A DNA stretch of 64,000 nucleotides, from the NCBI GenBank assembly GCA_013396915.1, contig VWZL01000819.1, forward strand, positions 248,001 to 312,000. Reading direction: 5' to 3'. The notes below the pieces were generated by a model. It saw nothing but the letters and a program-made list of their open reading frames with translations, had not been told where the DNA came from and ran no database searches. The stretch's first letter is position 1. Each line of letters starts with the position of its first letter. The DNA comes from Stercorarius parasiticus (lineage: Eukaryota > Chordata > Aves > Charadriiformes > Stercorariidae). The position numbers were made by a program, and so were the translations under genes. Below, in pieces: positions 1 to 13,300 of this stretch.

Positions 1-1013
1 TTTATTGACTTGGACATTCTTGTAAACGTTCAGACCTTGCTGAAAATGGCATTTTGCAAGAGGGAAAAAATCATTCTGAAAAAAAAAAATTTCTGCCCAG
101 CGTTATGTTCATTATCCTGACCTGCTGGTCCCTGCCAGACAGCATCCTTGTTGTCCTGAGTCGGCAAGCCTGGGTCCCTGTTAAGAGGTGGACAGGGGTC
201 TACAAAAGCAACATTGCTTCCTCACACAAGTTACTTAGCCAATGGTCCATTTTGAAGGGACCACCATCTGTCTTCCTTTCTCATAGGACAGGGTCTCTTT
301 GAATATTAGCCACACATACCTCCACTCGGCAATTTTGTGAAATGTCTGAGGCTGTTCACCATCTTTCAGGCATCACGGGAAGCCAGGGCTAGAGTTTACA
401 CTAGAAGGGGCCACGACCGCTGGATGGTCCCAAAGCTTCTCCCATCATGAGGGCAGGTCTTGCCACTTGGTCATGTCTCCGCCTTTCCCTGGCAGGACGT
501 TCTTGCTGTTCATGGCTCTGCAGCGTCCTTGCAAGGATGGTCTGTCTTCCATGCATGGTTGAAGACATTTCTCTTGGTCCACGTGGTCATCCCGTTGGTG
601 GGGCTTAAATAGCAAACCCCAGGTGCTTCCTAGGCAACTTTTCTTCTAGATGAACCTTCAGAAATATTTTCCGGTTGGTTTTTTTTTTTTTTGGGGGGGG
701 GCACCTTGGATATTTCTATGAGTGGGGAAAAAACACCTATGCGCGTTTGTCCCCTGCCACACAGAACACCTCCAGCTCCCCTCTACTTCTTGTGGTGGCC
801 AGGGCTTGCTGGCAAGAGCTCATGGCTACTGGTCGCCTGGCGGTCTTGGGGACGGCGACACAGCAAGGCCTTGAGGGCTGGGACACGGGTGGGTGTGAAA
901 ACACCCAATATTTAATTGAGATAGGGTGGCCTGACCGCTCCTGGAGGCACAGAAGGCCAGAGGCCGGTGCACAGTACATGGGCGGGGGATAAGATCTCCT
1001 CAGGGGTGGCAAG
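1..1013. other. Upstream flank of AGK, no gene recognised
   Basis: This stretch has no reading frame resembling a known protein and no clear exon. It is AT/GC-mixed, with a T-run followed directly by a G-run at about 679-702. Short frames here overlap each other in several phases and look random. It probably holds distal promoter or intergenic sequence. Confidence 0.5.
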
Positions 1014-1266
1014 TTGGCCAAAACCGGCACGGCGGGGGCTGGGAGAGGGCCCGCCCCGCCATCGCTGCGAGCCGGGGGCCGGAGCCCGGTGGGCTCCGAC
1101 GGCCTGTCCCCCTCCGCGGGGCCGGGAGGCGCCGGTGCCCGGAACGGAGGTGCCGGGGGAGCCGTTTCCAGCCGGGCCGGGGCGGGCGGCGGCAGCGGCG
1201 GCGCCTCTGGTTTCCCGCCGGCCCATTCTGAGGGAGGGGGTGGCGGCCGGCTGGCCCCGGGGCGGT

Positions 1267-1376
1267 ATGGCCAGGGTGGTGAAGGTCCTGACGACCCTGA
1301 GGAATCACTGGAAGAAAACGACGTTCGGGGTCTGCCTGCTGAGCTGGGGCGGGCACTGGCTCTATGGGAAGCACTG
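1267..1376 (+). CDS. AGK: AGK coding exon 1 (residues 1-37, start codon)
   Basis: The ATG at 1267 begins [19 protein letters not shown], followed by a hydrophobic stretch ending WLYGKH. The donor GT is at 1377 and the exon ends in phase 2, splitting a Cys codon. The start context is strong (G at -3, G at +4). The same frame is open upstream back to an ATG at 967, but similarity to AGK starts only at 1267. Confidence 0.95.
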
Positions 1377-4300
1377 GTAACTGCCGGCTGAGGGATGGCG
1401 GGGGGGGGGCGCGGCGCGAGAGCGGGGACGCCGGCCCGGCTCGGCCCTGTGCCCGGGGGCTCGGCCCTGTGCCCGGGGGCTTTCACAACCCATCGGCCTC
1501 ATCACCCGGCGAGGCTGTGGCCGCCGTGTTCGCCTCGGGTGCCCAGGGCCCGCTCCCTTAAGGCCGGCTCCTCTCCCCGCTGGTAAAATGGAGGGGCTGC
1601 CCTGTGAGGGGCTGCGGCGGGTCGGGAGGTGGCCCTCCCTCCCCTTCCAGCATCCATGAGCTCTGAAAAGCCCGGTGCCTTTTTGCGCCGTCCCGCCTCG
1701 GCCTTGTTGTGAGTCCGGGGCTGGCTCAGGTGGTAGTTTGAAGCAAAAGTGTTGACAAAGTGGGTTGAATCATTCTGGGGCTTCTTGGAGAGGAGAAAGA
1801 TTGCTCTCTTCTAACTTAAAAAAAGAGCTATCAGCCAAGCGCGTGCACTCGGCTTCCTTGCTGTTAACCAATATTATCAGGATGAATGAAAGCAGAGGTC
1901 CTGCACCTGCCTGCGTCCACTCAGGTGCTGTGTGTCTCCCTTCCCTCTCACCCCACAAGTAGCGAGGTGGGGGTTGGTCTCTTTTCCCGAGTAACAGGAC
2001 AAGAGGAAGTGGCCTCAGGTTACACCAGGGGAAGTTTAGACTGGATATTTGGAAAAATTTCGTCACTGAAAGGGTTATCAAGCATTGGAACAGTCTGCCC
2101 AGGGAAGTGGTGGAATCGCCATCTCTGGAGGTATTTAAAAGACGGGCAGACGTAGTGCTGAGGGACATGGATTAGTGGTGGTTTTGGCAATGTTGGGTTG
2201 ATGGTTGGACTCAATCTTAAAGGTCCCTTCCAACCTGGATAATTCTGTGGTGCCATTGGTACCTGGCTGATGGGAAGCCATTTTCATGCCCAGAAGGCAG
2301 CCATCGCAGCATGGTGGTCGTGTGGCTGTGGGTGGGTTTTCCCACCTCCTTTTTTTCTTTTTAATGGTGCCATACACCTCATGAAAGATGCCATATTTTC
2401 TGTTCTGCCTCTCTTGAGGTGTGGCACTGGTGGCAGTCATGCACTGTCCCTCTCTGGTGCACCTGCCTTGCTGTTGTCGCCTGCCTAGCTGGAAGGAGCT
2501 CCTCAACTGCTGCAGCAGCAGCGCTGCTAACATAAGCTGTACCTAGCAGGGTCTCATTTCCACTTTTTGTCTGTGGAGCAAATGTTCCTGATGGTAAGCA
2601 AAATCCTCCTTCACAATTGTTAAATAGCTAGGCTTATATTGTAATCCCTGTCCTTTAAGATTATGGCTAATACATTTGACTAAAATGCAAGTATGTCCAA
2701 ATTGTTTTTAAAAATTGTTAGTTTTGGTGCTGCTGTTTATTGCATCACTGCCTTAATGTCCTTTTAATTCTTGAGTCATGATTTTAGCAGTGTTCTTTTC
2801 TGCTTATATTGAAATGCAGCCAAAGCCTCGGTGGAAAACTTAGGAAAATAAATCTGTTTATGTTGTTTGTTATACTTTCCTTCTTTGTTTCCTTTTGCCT
2901 AGGGACTTTTGCATTAAATCAGTCTTTGTTTTGAATGGTACATCTGCTTTAGTTGCTTACTTCTTACCTGAAGCACTGTGGTTCAGTTGACTGCAGGGCA
3001 AGCAGCAAAAAAACTCTCGCTCCTTACTTTTTTCCCTGTAATTGCTGATGGTAGGGCAGGCTCTGGTAAGATAGAGAATAAGTGTATGAAAGTGGTGGTA
3101 ACAAGGTTGTGGCTTTACGCGTATACCTACATGGACTAACAGACAGAAAAGAAGTACATAGTATACTGCTGTGTTGTAAACAGAAGTATTTGTGCTAAAT
3201 AGGTTGGGTTTTTTCAATACCTTCGTGTAATGTTAGTAGATCCTTGAGCTTGCATTCCACTTTTCCCTCTGACGACTTGAACTTCGAATTCAGATAAAAC
3301 AGTGAAATGTAAATGAGTTATTATTTGAAGTTCTGTCATTCTAGTTACCTCTTAGCCAAAAGACTAAGCTTAATGTACAAAAGGAGGAGGAAGAAATGGC
3401 TCTTTGGCATTCATATGAGGGGCCGGCTGGCGGGGCAGAGCAGCCTCTGACCTTCCCAGGTACCCTGCTTACCTGAGCGGCCTCTTTGCTGGCCTTCTGT
3501 TGCCACAGATACTAATGACAGCAGAGTGCATGTCAGGCCTGGGTGCTACACAGAGATATTGAAGTACAGCATTAAGAAAAAGACTGTATCTGCTCCTTGT
3601 GCATATGGAGAGTGGGCACTCGAGGAGGGCTTGGAGCAGTGTCAGACGCAACCAGTCTCCCCTTCATGTCTGCTGTTTCTGGGAATTCATGTGCCTGTGC
3701 ACTGTTGCTTTCAGCTCTATTGATTTCCTGCGCAATAACTGTAAAACATGTTATGATCACGGAGAATGTGAAGCGCACCATAGGTGATATGGTGGTCAAT
3801 AAGGAGCAAAATATGAAAGGCGAACAAACAAAAAGAGAACTTTTGGTGTCTAAATTTCAGTGCTCGGAGGTTATTCGCACCAAGCGTAGGTATGGTGCTT
3901 TAACCCAGGAGATGTAGTGGGGGGAAAAAATGTTTACACATCCCATTCTTAAATATCCCCTTTTTTCTAGAAGGGCAAATACAACATTTCCGTAGCAGAC
4001 ATTGGAAATGCAAGGTAGGAAATCCTGTGATGACAGACAGCTCTGCGTGACGATGTAGATGTAGATGTAGATGTAAAAGTACTGCTTTCAGAGATTTAAA
4101 TTCTGTTTGGGAAAAGTGGCAACCATTTAGCTGTTTCTTGATATCTGTGGAGGATTGTTTCAGCCAGGGAATAGAAAAATGAGGAATGGTGGAAGAGGCT
4201 GATGACAAGAGTGTAAAAAGTCAAAGGTGGTCTTGGCAGCCCTACTGTGCTACTCTGTGCACAGTGAAGGCCTTACCTTGTGGCTGCTGGACAGCAGGGG

Positions 4301-7300
4301 AGAGGCCAGGATCCCTCTCTGCAGCTTCTGTTTTGCCTCCAAATGTGGTAATGGCTGTTGGTGCGGGTTTTTTTGTACATTCTCTCTCCCCAGTTTCTTT
4401 GTTTATGTACCAGTTGTGTTGGGGAGCATGAGGAGGTGCCTTTTGCCCCATGCACAAACTGCTGCAGGCAACACTTCAAGAGGTTAATGAGAGAACCATG
4501 GCTATGTTGACTGTGAGGCTTGCTGTTATCGACATCAGGGGCTAAATTACTATGCATGAGGCATACTTGACTAGACTTGTATTTGTCCTTTTAGAACGGA
4601 TTAAAGGTTTAGTGAAGTCTTCTGCTTCGGTTTCTGGCATCACTGGAGTTCCTGACGAAGGGGCTTGCTTTAGCACACCATCAGTTCAGATTAGCCTCCG
4701 ACTTATTGGAATTAGCTGTCTGAGATGTTGCTTGTTTATTTGCAGCTGAAGAAGGTTTTTTTCCCCCATCCTGCATCCCTCTTCTTGGCTGTTCTATCCT
4801 CGTGGATTTTCTAAGGTATTTCTCTTGAAAGGAGAAGATCATTTGCTTTTTTGACTTCTCAAGGTTCATTCTTCTTTTGGATGCAGAGGCTACGATGCCT
4901 GCATTAAGTGGAGCTATTGTAAATAACAATCTGTCCTGAAAATAAATGGCAACTCTTCTATAGTTGGAATCTATGTGCCCACAAGGAGAGAAGAGCTCTG
5001 GAGTACTTCCTTAAGACTTCGGAGGATGCTATGTGGACAAATATAGACAAGAAGAATGTTATCTTTTCCAGACCTGTCCCCTGTGCTTCTTCCCTGCCTG
5101 GAAATGAACCTGGGTGTCCCACTCCTGCACCCTGCGACTGTGCTGTGGGGCCTGATGTGGACACCCTTGCGCTCCACAGGCTGTAGAGGAACGAGGGGCA
5201 CTGGAGTGTAATGATTCATCGCTGAGTTAGTCTAAAGGTTGTGGATGAAGATAACTGTAAAGGTCAAGAAGCTTCTTAGCCCAGTCTTGTATAATACTTT
5301 CTTCATGCAGCATTTAGTTTGTGGATCGGTATGTTAGCCATTCATCTTGGGAGGTGTTTGTTCAAATACTGACTGATTTAACAGTAAGGGGTTTTTGAAT
5401 GAACGAAGAGTAAAGAGGAAACCTTGTGCCGATTTGTTCTCCCCTATTTGTGATTCAGCTGTACTAAGTATGTAATATAACAGAAGGTGCCTCTTCAAAG
5501 GAGATATCGATCAGGAGGTGGCAAAGTTTTTTCATGTGTAAAATGACAGACATTATGTCCGGTTGAACTACTGTTAACTAAAATCATATTGCTATTCTTA
5601 TAAAACCTTAGTGAGTCTTAAAATGTCTTTCTTTCTCATAAAAGAATATGTTTTAAAAATCCATTGTCTTTGCTATTTAGGATAGCAAATACTCTTGTAG
5701 TGTTGGAGAAGTAAGAAGGTAACTCAGTGTTGTCACACTCGAGATTGTCTCCCTTTAATTTCTCTGGATTGCATGAATTTATGTGTTAGCATGATTTTAA
5801 TCTAGAGCATATCCTACTACAGGTACGAAGAACACTGAATTTAGTGCACTAGATAAAAGCTTAGAGGGTATACAGATTGTCGGATACGTGCTCATACACA
5901 GTAACATACTTCTGTTTAACATGTACGCCTAAGGTTGATTACAGATAAAGTAAAGATACCATATGATTGTTATAAAATTTCCACCAAGTTTGGAAGCCCG
6001 TCTCACCTTTGTGTCCTGGGTCACCTTTCCTGAATTGAGCTGCTGCTATTCTTTATATGTCCAGGTGGTGCAGTGAGTCACCATCTCTGTCAAATCAGCA
6101 AAAACTTAATCTCTGGCATGATGGACATCGGCTTAATTGATTGTCAGATTTAGCCAGACTGTTACAATGGTGTCACTGGGTAAGTGATCATCACTTTGTC
6201 AGGATGGGGACTCTCGATATTGTACTGAGGCAGTGGACTCCTTGGATACTCAGTTTTACTCTGTATATGTTAAAGTATTGACTTTCTCCGTAGAAAATGC
6301 TGGCAAGACATCTGGGCCTTTGGCTGCTTGCCAGTAATCTGAGTGTTATTGTTATCTATAATTTGAATGTTAGTGTCTGCGTGTTTGCCAACTGATAACT
6401 CACTTTGTCACCTTTCTGCATATACTTTCTGAGTGGCTGACTTATTTTATCAAACTTTGTCAAAAAAACAGTGTCTTGGTTAAAGCTGATGAAAACTAAG
6501 ATTTGTCTTTCATGCTGTTCCAAAGCCAAGCTGGAAGTAAATGCTAATATCCAGGAAAGAAGATGCTGTGCTCTTGCTGTATTGGAAGCAGTCAAAAAGC
6601 TCTCTGCTAAGATAAAATCTCTTCTAAGGAGTTCTGTTATAGCTCTTGAGGAGTCATCCTGTATGCATAGCTTTGGTCAAGTTTCTCTTCACAAAACTGT
6701 GTTTTGATGCAGACGCTGAACTGGAGAGTTTTTAGGCTTCTTCTTGCTTGAATGTACTTAATAGTCTTAGATGTGATCCTGATAACCCTTTTTGAAATAG
6801 GATCTCGCACCTTTCATCATGGGAACCATCCTTACAGCCCTGTCCTCTGGTGGCACTTGGGCAGAGTATGCAATCTCAGCTGGAGGAGTGTATGTACTAA
6901 ATTGCATGGATCTGTGTGCTTATATGTAAGAGTGTTAATTCCCTATTCTAGCAGAAAATGCTGAGGACAGGAGCAGTGGCCACCAGCCCTGCGCCGAGGA
7001 TGTTGCAGACAAATCAAAACAGCCCCTGTTTGAGTGGGTCGCACGGGTGTTGTGGTCTCACAGCCCGCTGTGTTCTGGGAACCTTGACACGGCTGGTGCC
7101 TGGTGAGCTCTGGGCAGTTGCTTTCTGCATTGGCTCCTTGCTTTGCCGTAAGCCTGCTCTGCTCTCTGAAGAGTCTGTGCTGTGGTGGCTGCCGGCCTTG
7201 CAGGATTGACTGATATCTTTGTCGAACCAGTCAAAAGTTCTGTCCGTGGGTTCAGCTTAGGACATCCTCTTTCTTCCGTACCCCACTGCCACTTCTCGTT

Positions 7301-10300
7301 CCTCTCTGTCTCCCAGTTTTTTTACTGCTTAAGCAAGTTGGCCCAGTTGTAAACTGTGTGATGCTTAATTCTCACAGTGGGAAGGCAGCCCCGGGTTGGC
7401 CAGCAGATGCAATAATGCTCGTCTGTCTTGCTTTAAGGCTGGAGTTGTGTCTGTAAGCCCTTAGGGGAAACATAAAGTAAAAATTGATTTTTAGTTTGCT
7501 GTGGACATGGTGCAAGTCAGAAGAAATCTCTGTGTGTTCTTTAGGGCAGTGCAGCAATTTCCCTCAGCCTCCACCTGCTCATGTTCCAATGTTGTTGAAA
7601 AGGCTTTGTTACTATGTAGTACTAGTCAATAAAGTAAAAAAAAGTCAACAAAATCTTATGTTTATTATTAAAGTTTCTTCTTCTCTGGGATCTGGTACAT
7701 CACCATATTTTGATAATCTAATATTTACCGAGACAGAAGACTTTAAGAAGTTACCTTTTTGCTATTTTTAACATTTTTCTAGCTATATTTATTAATTGGT
7801 ATGACCCACCGAGAACTTCCAGACCTACTGGTGGTATTTTAGGTGAGCCATGAGATGAGTAAAGGTAAGAGCTGTGATACAGGAGGAGGACTGCTGTTCT
7901 CACAGATACACCATTCTGAGTGCACTTGTGCTTTTTTTTTTTTTAAGTGTGAAGATTCTTAAGTGTTGATGTAATATTTTAAAGAAATAAAATTTTTTGT
8001 GTTACCTGGCATCTTTAAGCCAAACTTCAGACATCTTTAAGCCAAACTCAGATCTAACTTTGAAATATATGTCCTAGTTGAATTAGTGGGAATCCTGTGA
8101 GTATGGCTGGGGTGGAATGGGCTCCTGGGTGCTGTGCTACTGGAGAGGTGAGACAAATCACCTGTAAATTACTGGACAGTAAATGGTTCTTCTGGTCTCA
8201 GAATCTAAACCTTTCCTTTGACACCAAAATGATACGCGTATCAGAGTAGACTTTTTCTGTTTCTGTAAATGCTTCAGTGCAGTAAAAAATAAGCTTAAAT
8301 GTTGACATCTAAACTATCAAGCCTAACTTTTACGGTTAGGACTCTGTTGGGCTGAAGCAAGCTTGCATCCTTGACAGTAGTGTTGGGGGTCTTTGCAGGT
8401 TGGGACAGAGAATACAGTATCTTTTGCTTGCATTTGAAAAGCTGTGCTGGACTTCATTTTAAAGGCGATTAACACTGCAGCACAAGGTTGCGGGCACCAG
8501 GAAAACATGCTGGCTGACAATGTGACCCAGCTTGTCTTCTGGACAAAACAGCATCAGTGTGAAGTAAACAGATAACATGGATTTGACTAGAGTTTTTTAA
8601 TCAGGTTAGGACAGCAATTGTCAAATACATCAACTGTGCAGCTATCATTTGATCGTGGGCTTTTCTTGATATCCCATAATATTTCAACTTTACATATTGA
8701 AATTGCAGTTGCTTTGTGTTTGCTTTGGCCACATATAGTTACAGAAGGGGAAAAAATGTCCCTATATGAGGGCTCGTGCCCTCAGCAGCACAGTGTGGAC
8801 GTAGCCTATCATGCCGTCTTGATTGAACTGGACTTAGCTGTGACAATGTTGTTTAGCTTGGAACATAAACCTTTTCATAGATACTTTATCTAGTGCGCTT
8901 TCATTGTATTGCTGCAATCAAAACCAAGTCTGTCACTCCTCTAAGTAGTAATTCAGGTGCTTAATACAAATGACTCCTTTGTTTTTAAGGAGCAAACATG
9001 ACAGTTTCAAGCATGCCTCTCAGGAATTTTTTTTAAGACATTGCAGTTACTTGTTGTCCTGGTGAGGTATTATTCATGTATTTTCTTTTTTCGTGCTTGA
9101 ATTCTTCCTTTGGCTTTTTATTATTACCAGGAATAAGTCTGTGGCTCTTTTGCTCTAGAGCTATTTTCTCAGAATCCAACCTTGTATCTCACCTGCAGTC
9201 ACCCTGCTTCTCCTTTTATGGCATTGCAGCATCTTCTGGCGACGCCAAAGAGAGCAGCTTATATAGCTTCAGTGACGGATAAATAGAGTAAGCTGATGGA
9301 ATTGAGTAGATGGCACTTGGTTTGGGTCCAGAGGTCCAACCAAGGCCTTGCCTTCTGCTGTTTCCACTGCAGGATTTGATCTGATGAGCCACACTTTGTG
9401 GTGGGGGTGTGCTGCTTTCCTAGTCGCTTGTTTTTCATGGTTGGCCTTGAATCCTTTTAATTGCTGCATTGTATTCACTTTAGCATGCTAAATATAATTG
9501 GGATTTTTGTGCTTGATGTTTTTGAGACAATAATGTTGCCAGGTATTAAGGGCAAGCTGAAGGAGTTTTTTGGTTTTAGTGAGGAGGGGGGAGTATCTGG
9601 TATCTAGAGGACAAGTGAGACTTTGGGCCCTGCAGAACAGGACTCCCTCTTTTGTCTGCGGGGGCCAAAAGGGCATTTTTTGGTCTGGGGAAGAATGTAA
9701 TTTTGTTCCTCTCTCAGTAGCTCTGTCTCCAGTTTGCTTGCCAACTGCACCCTGCTTGCCACCTTGCTAGTGCTGTCACCAATGACGAGCACAAGGATTA
9801 GTCTGGAATTTCTTTCTGAAATGACCATCAGTGGCATATCTAATACTGATATTTTTTCTTCTTTATTTTTAAACTTAGGTGAGTCAAGTGGTTCTCACCT
9901 CTCTGAGTTACTGCTTTAGTCCATGCTCAGACCTAGGTGGGTGGTAGGTGCTGCATTAAACATGTGTTTGGCTTACAAATTGATGGAGAGGAGAGTTCAC
10001 AATTATAATGCACAAAGATTTAAGTCCATGGAAGTTACACTTAAGTCTACTCTAAATCCCTTCTATACTGCCAGAATGGCAAGTACCTGTAGTGTAAATC
10101 ACAGGCAGTATTAACGTTTTAAAAACCCACACCTTAGATCTGGAGTACAGTTATGTAGCAATTTAAAAATAAATCACAGTTATACAGTGTCTCATAGCTT
10201 ATGTAATCTCAGCACACTTGGCATCCTGGTCTTTGTTTTCTAGTTTTTCTTTAATCTAGAAAGGGTGTTTGTGTGCACATGCAGAAAAAAATTATGCATG

Positions 10301-13300
10301 TATGCTTAAATGGGTGTGTTTCATCCTTAAAATGTGTTAAATAGGACTTAAAGAACCTGCATTTTTTTAATTTAGTGTGTGTAAAAATAGTATGTACCTT
10401 CATTTTAGAAATGAGCAAATTGTTTTAAACTTACACAACCTAATGTCCGCTCTCTTTTCTGTCTTACCTAATAGTGATAACCTGCTACGAAGAGCTGCGT
10501 GCCAAGAAGCCCAGGTAATGCTGTTTAAAGTGATAAAATTAGATTAAAATCTCCCTCTTATCTTGGTTGTGCAGGGCTCCTGAGATTTTCCCAAAGGGCT
10601 CTCTATGTGACAAGCCTTATAACAATGCCATCTGTGTTCTTTTGCTAAAGTGCCAAAGGGTGGACACAGCCTGCAGCCAGGGTACTGTACCTGTCGTGCC
10701 CTGACTGCTGTTGGGATGGATGGTGCGGTATTATCACTGGGGTAATCTTAGTTACTTCTGTAGCTACCTAGACCTCCATTTCTGCGGATGTAATTACTCC
10801 GTGTCTGTAAACTTCTGGTGGGAAAATGGTTTGTTGATAAGACTGAAATCCCAGATCCACCACAACGGGCAGAAGCAGTGCAAATCGCTTCGTGTTAGTG
10901 CTCAGCTGGAAGAGACCATGTCCTTGTCTATTTGATCCTGGGTGACTTTATCAAGGACATCTCCTATGAAGATGGGCCGAGAGAGTTGGGGTTGTTCAGC
11001 CTGCAGAAGAGAAGGCTCTGGGGAGACCTTATAGCACCCTTCCAGTACTTCAAGGGGACGTACAGGAAAGATGGGGAGGGACTCTTTATCAGGAATTACA
11101 GCGATAGGACGAGGTCAGGGTGGTGAGACACTGTAACAGGCTGCCCAGGGAAGCTCTGGATGCCCCATCCCTGAAAGCGTTCAAGGCCAGGCTGGATGGG
11201 GCTTTGAGCAACCTGGTCTAGTGGGAGGTGTCCCTGCCCATGGCAGGGGGGTTGGAACTAGATGATCTTTAAGGTGCCTTCCAACCTGAACCATTCTATG
11301 ATTCTGTGATATGATTTATGATACTAAGTGTGATGACTGACCTAGCACTTTTGAGACTCATGTACTGGGAAATTAATGGAGACAATCCGCTGATCACTGA
11401 CAAGAAAGCTAGTATTCAGAGAGTTATTCTCTGAGTATACTGACTATTGCAGTTTGTAGTTTGCGGCCTGCATGGGCAACCGGCAACAAATAAATTCCCA
11501 TACAGTAGTATTCCCATAAAGAAATTTTGTCCTTAATAAGCAGTCTTTCAGGGGCACAAGTGCTGCTGCGTGTGGATGACATCACTGCACAGGTACTGCT
11601 TACGGGCTCTGATTACCCCTGTAGTCTGCTGTAGGATTTTAAGAGTCTTTCTACTTCCCACAAATAAAGTTTATTCTGAACCTGCTTCTCTATGCCAGAT
11701 CTTCGAGATGTTGCAGGGTGTAACACTGCTCCCATCATTGCTATGTACTGGGGTCTGAGAAGAATGGTGAAAATTATTTTTCTTGTTAAAAAACTTTCCT
11801 TGAGATTACCCTGCTTCTGCGGTGCACATGAATAATCCCAATTTTAAATCTGCCTGCTGTTGAGGGAAAGATATTCAAGGCAGCTTGATTTAGGCAATGG
11901 ACCTTCATGCCAGAGTAGATGAAAAGGAGCTCAAGTCTCATGAAAGAATAAGAAAAATCTTTCCCTGAAAATCCTGCTTTCATAAATAATACTTATAGCT
12001 TCAGAGGCAAATGCATTTCCAACTCATAGTATCAGCTGTTCTTGATTTTTGTGTTTTCAATACTCATTTTTACTGCATAATAGAAGTTTTTTATATAGCC
12101 AAAACCAGCAGTTAACACCTCAGCATTTGAAGCATACTGACCAAATTGAAACTTTTTTTTAAAAAGTTACTGATGAAATTATGCATAAGTAGAAGTTAAA
12201 AAACCTAAGCGTGTATGCTGTCAAAAAGGTGTAACTGCTAAGGAAGGACTGGTACAAGAAGATAGTTCTTCTGTGGAAATTCTGAGTTTCCTGTTTCTTA
12301 ATTCCAGTCATTAAGTTGTGGGATCTATTCCATTATGGCTTATTCTTGTAAATGAAAGTGCAAAAGCACTGTCAATAGAGCTTCCTACAGTTTCAGTGGT
12401 TAAAGCCTGGGAAAATATCCTGCAGAAGACTCCTGCATTAGAAAGGAGTGAACCAGAAAGCCTAGTAATCAATTCTTGCTGTAATTTCCATTCTCACTGA
12501 TGTGTCAGTGCCAAATACTACTTGAAATACACAGCAGTACAGCAGTAAGGCATTAAATGTCTGATATGTTCCTCAGAATAACAGCAATCTATAATTGTTT
12601 GAAAAATGCTACTTGCGTTTATAGTGCTGTAGAAGTATTGGGGAAAAAATAGAGGCAGACTCACCCAAGAAAAAGTTTAGTCTTAGTGTAAGTGGGGGGG
12701 TCTCCCTCATTACTTTTACGTCAGGTTTTTAAGCCTGTTACGAAATGAAATTGATGAGGTGCCCACCGTCCCGCCGAAGTATCCACTACAGCAGTACTTC
12801 ATGCACAGACTCCACTGTGCATGTCTGGGTTTAAATATCAGTTTATGATCACAGCCTTGGGGTGGCAGATGATCATAGAAAGATTCTATAATAAAGAACC
12901 CATTTATCAAATTGAAAACCTTTTACACTTCCTTGTCTGGAATAAGCCAGTGTTAGCTGACTGTGAACTTCCTTTGCAAATGTGGTCTTGCTGATTGACC
13001 TTGTTGTTTTGAGCTCTGGGCATGTGTTAAAAAGGTCCTCTTTAGCTGGCAAACGATTCCCTCTGTGAAGCAGGCATAGTTTTACATAAAGGAATGCAGT
13101 TTCTCTGGTAATATTCATAAAGCATTATAAAGCCTTTGTGTAAAGGGTTTTTCATAGTTGCAAAATAGCGATTGTTATCTTAGAAGTCCAGAAATGCAAT
13201 ATCTGGAAGTGTGCATTTGACAAGGAAGTGAAAAAGGCATTAACTTCCTTAAATTATACCTTCCTATATGTATTTAATAACCATTTTAAATTTCTGGCTT

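Larger units (their letters stand above)
1014..1730. promoter_or_regulatory. AGK: CpG island and presumed AGK promoter
   Basis: The sequence turns abruptly GC-rich and dense in CpG around the first AGK coding exon and returns to normal composition after about 1730. It contains GC-box-like runs near 1178-1195 and an E2F-like TTTCCCGC at 1211-1218. No TATA box is evident, as expected for a housekeeping CpG promoter. The transcription start cannot be placed from sequence alone. The ATG exon lies inside the island, so the 5'UTR is probably short and within this interval. Confidence 0.75.
1377..10474 (+). other. AGK: AGK intron 1
   Basis: This 9.1 kb intron starts in the CpG island and becomes AT-rich. 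It holds a perfect 20-bp tandem duplication at 1441-1480, a CR1 fragment at 1988-2250, a GATGTA microsatellite near 4052-4073, and a short tandem repeat of about 22 bp near 8009-8052. No further exon was recognised. Confidence 0.85.

Noticed and set aside
737..1486. A 249-codon frame on the - strand over the AGK CpG island
   Set aside because: It is proline/arginine-rich low-complexity translation of GC-rich DNA, antisense to AGK exon 1, with no domain and no similarity to a known protein.
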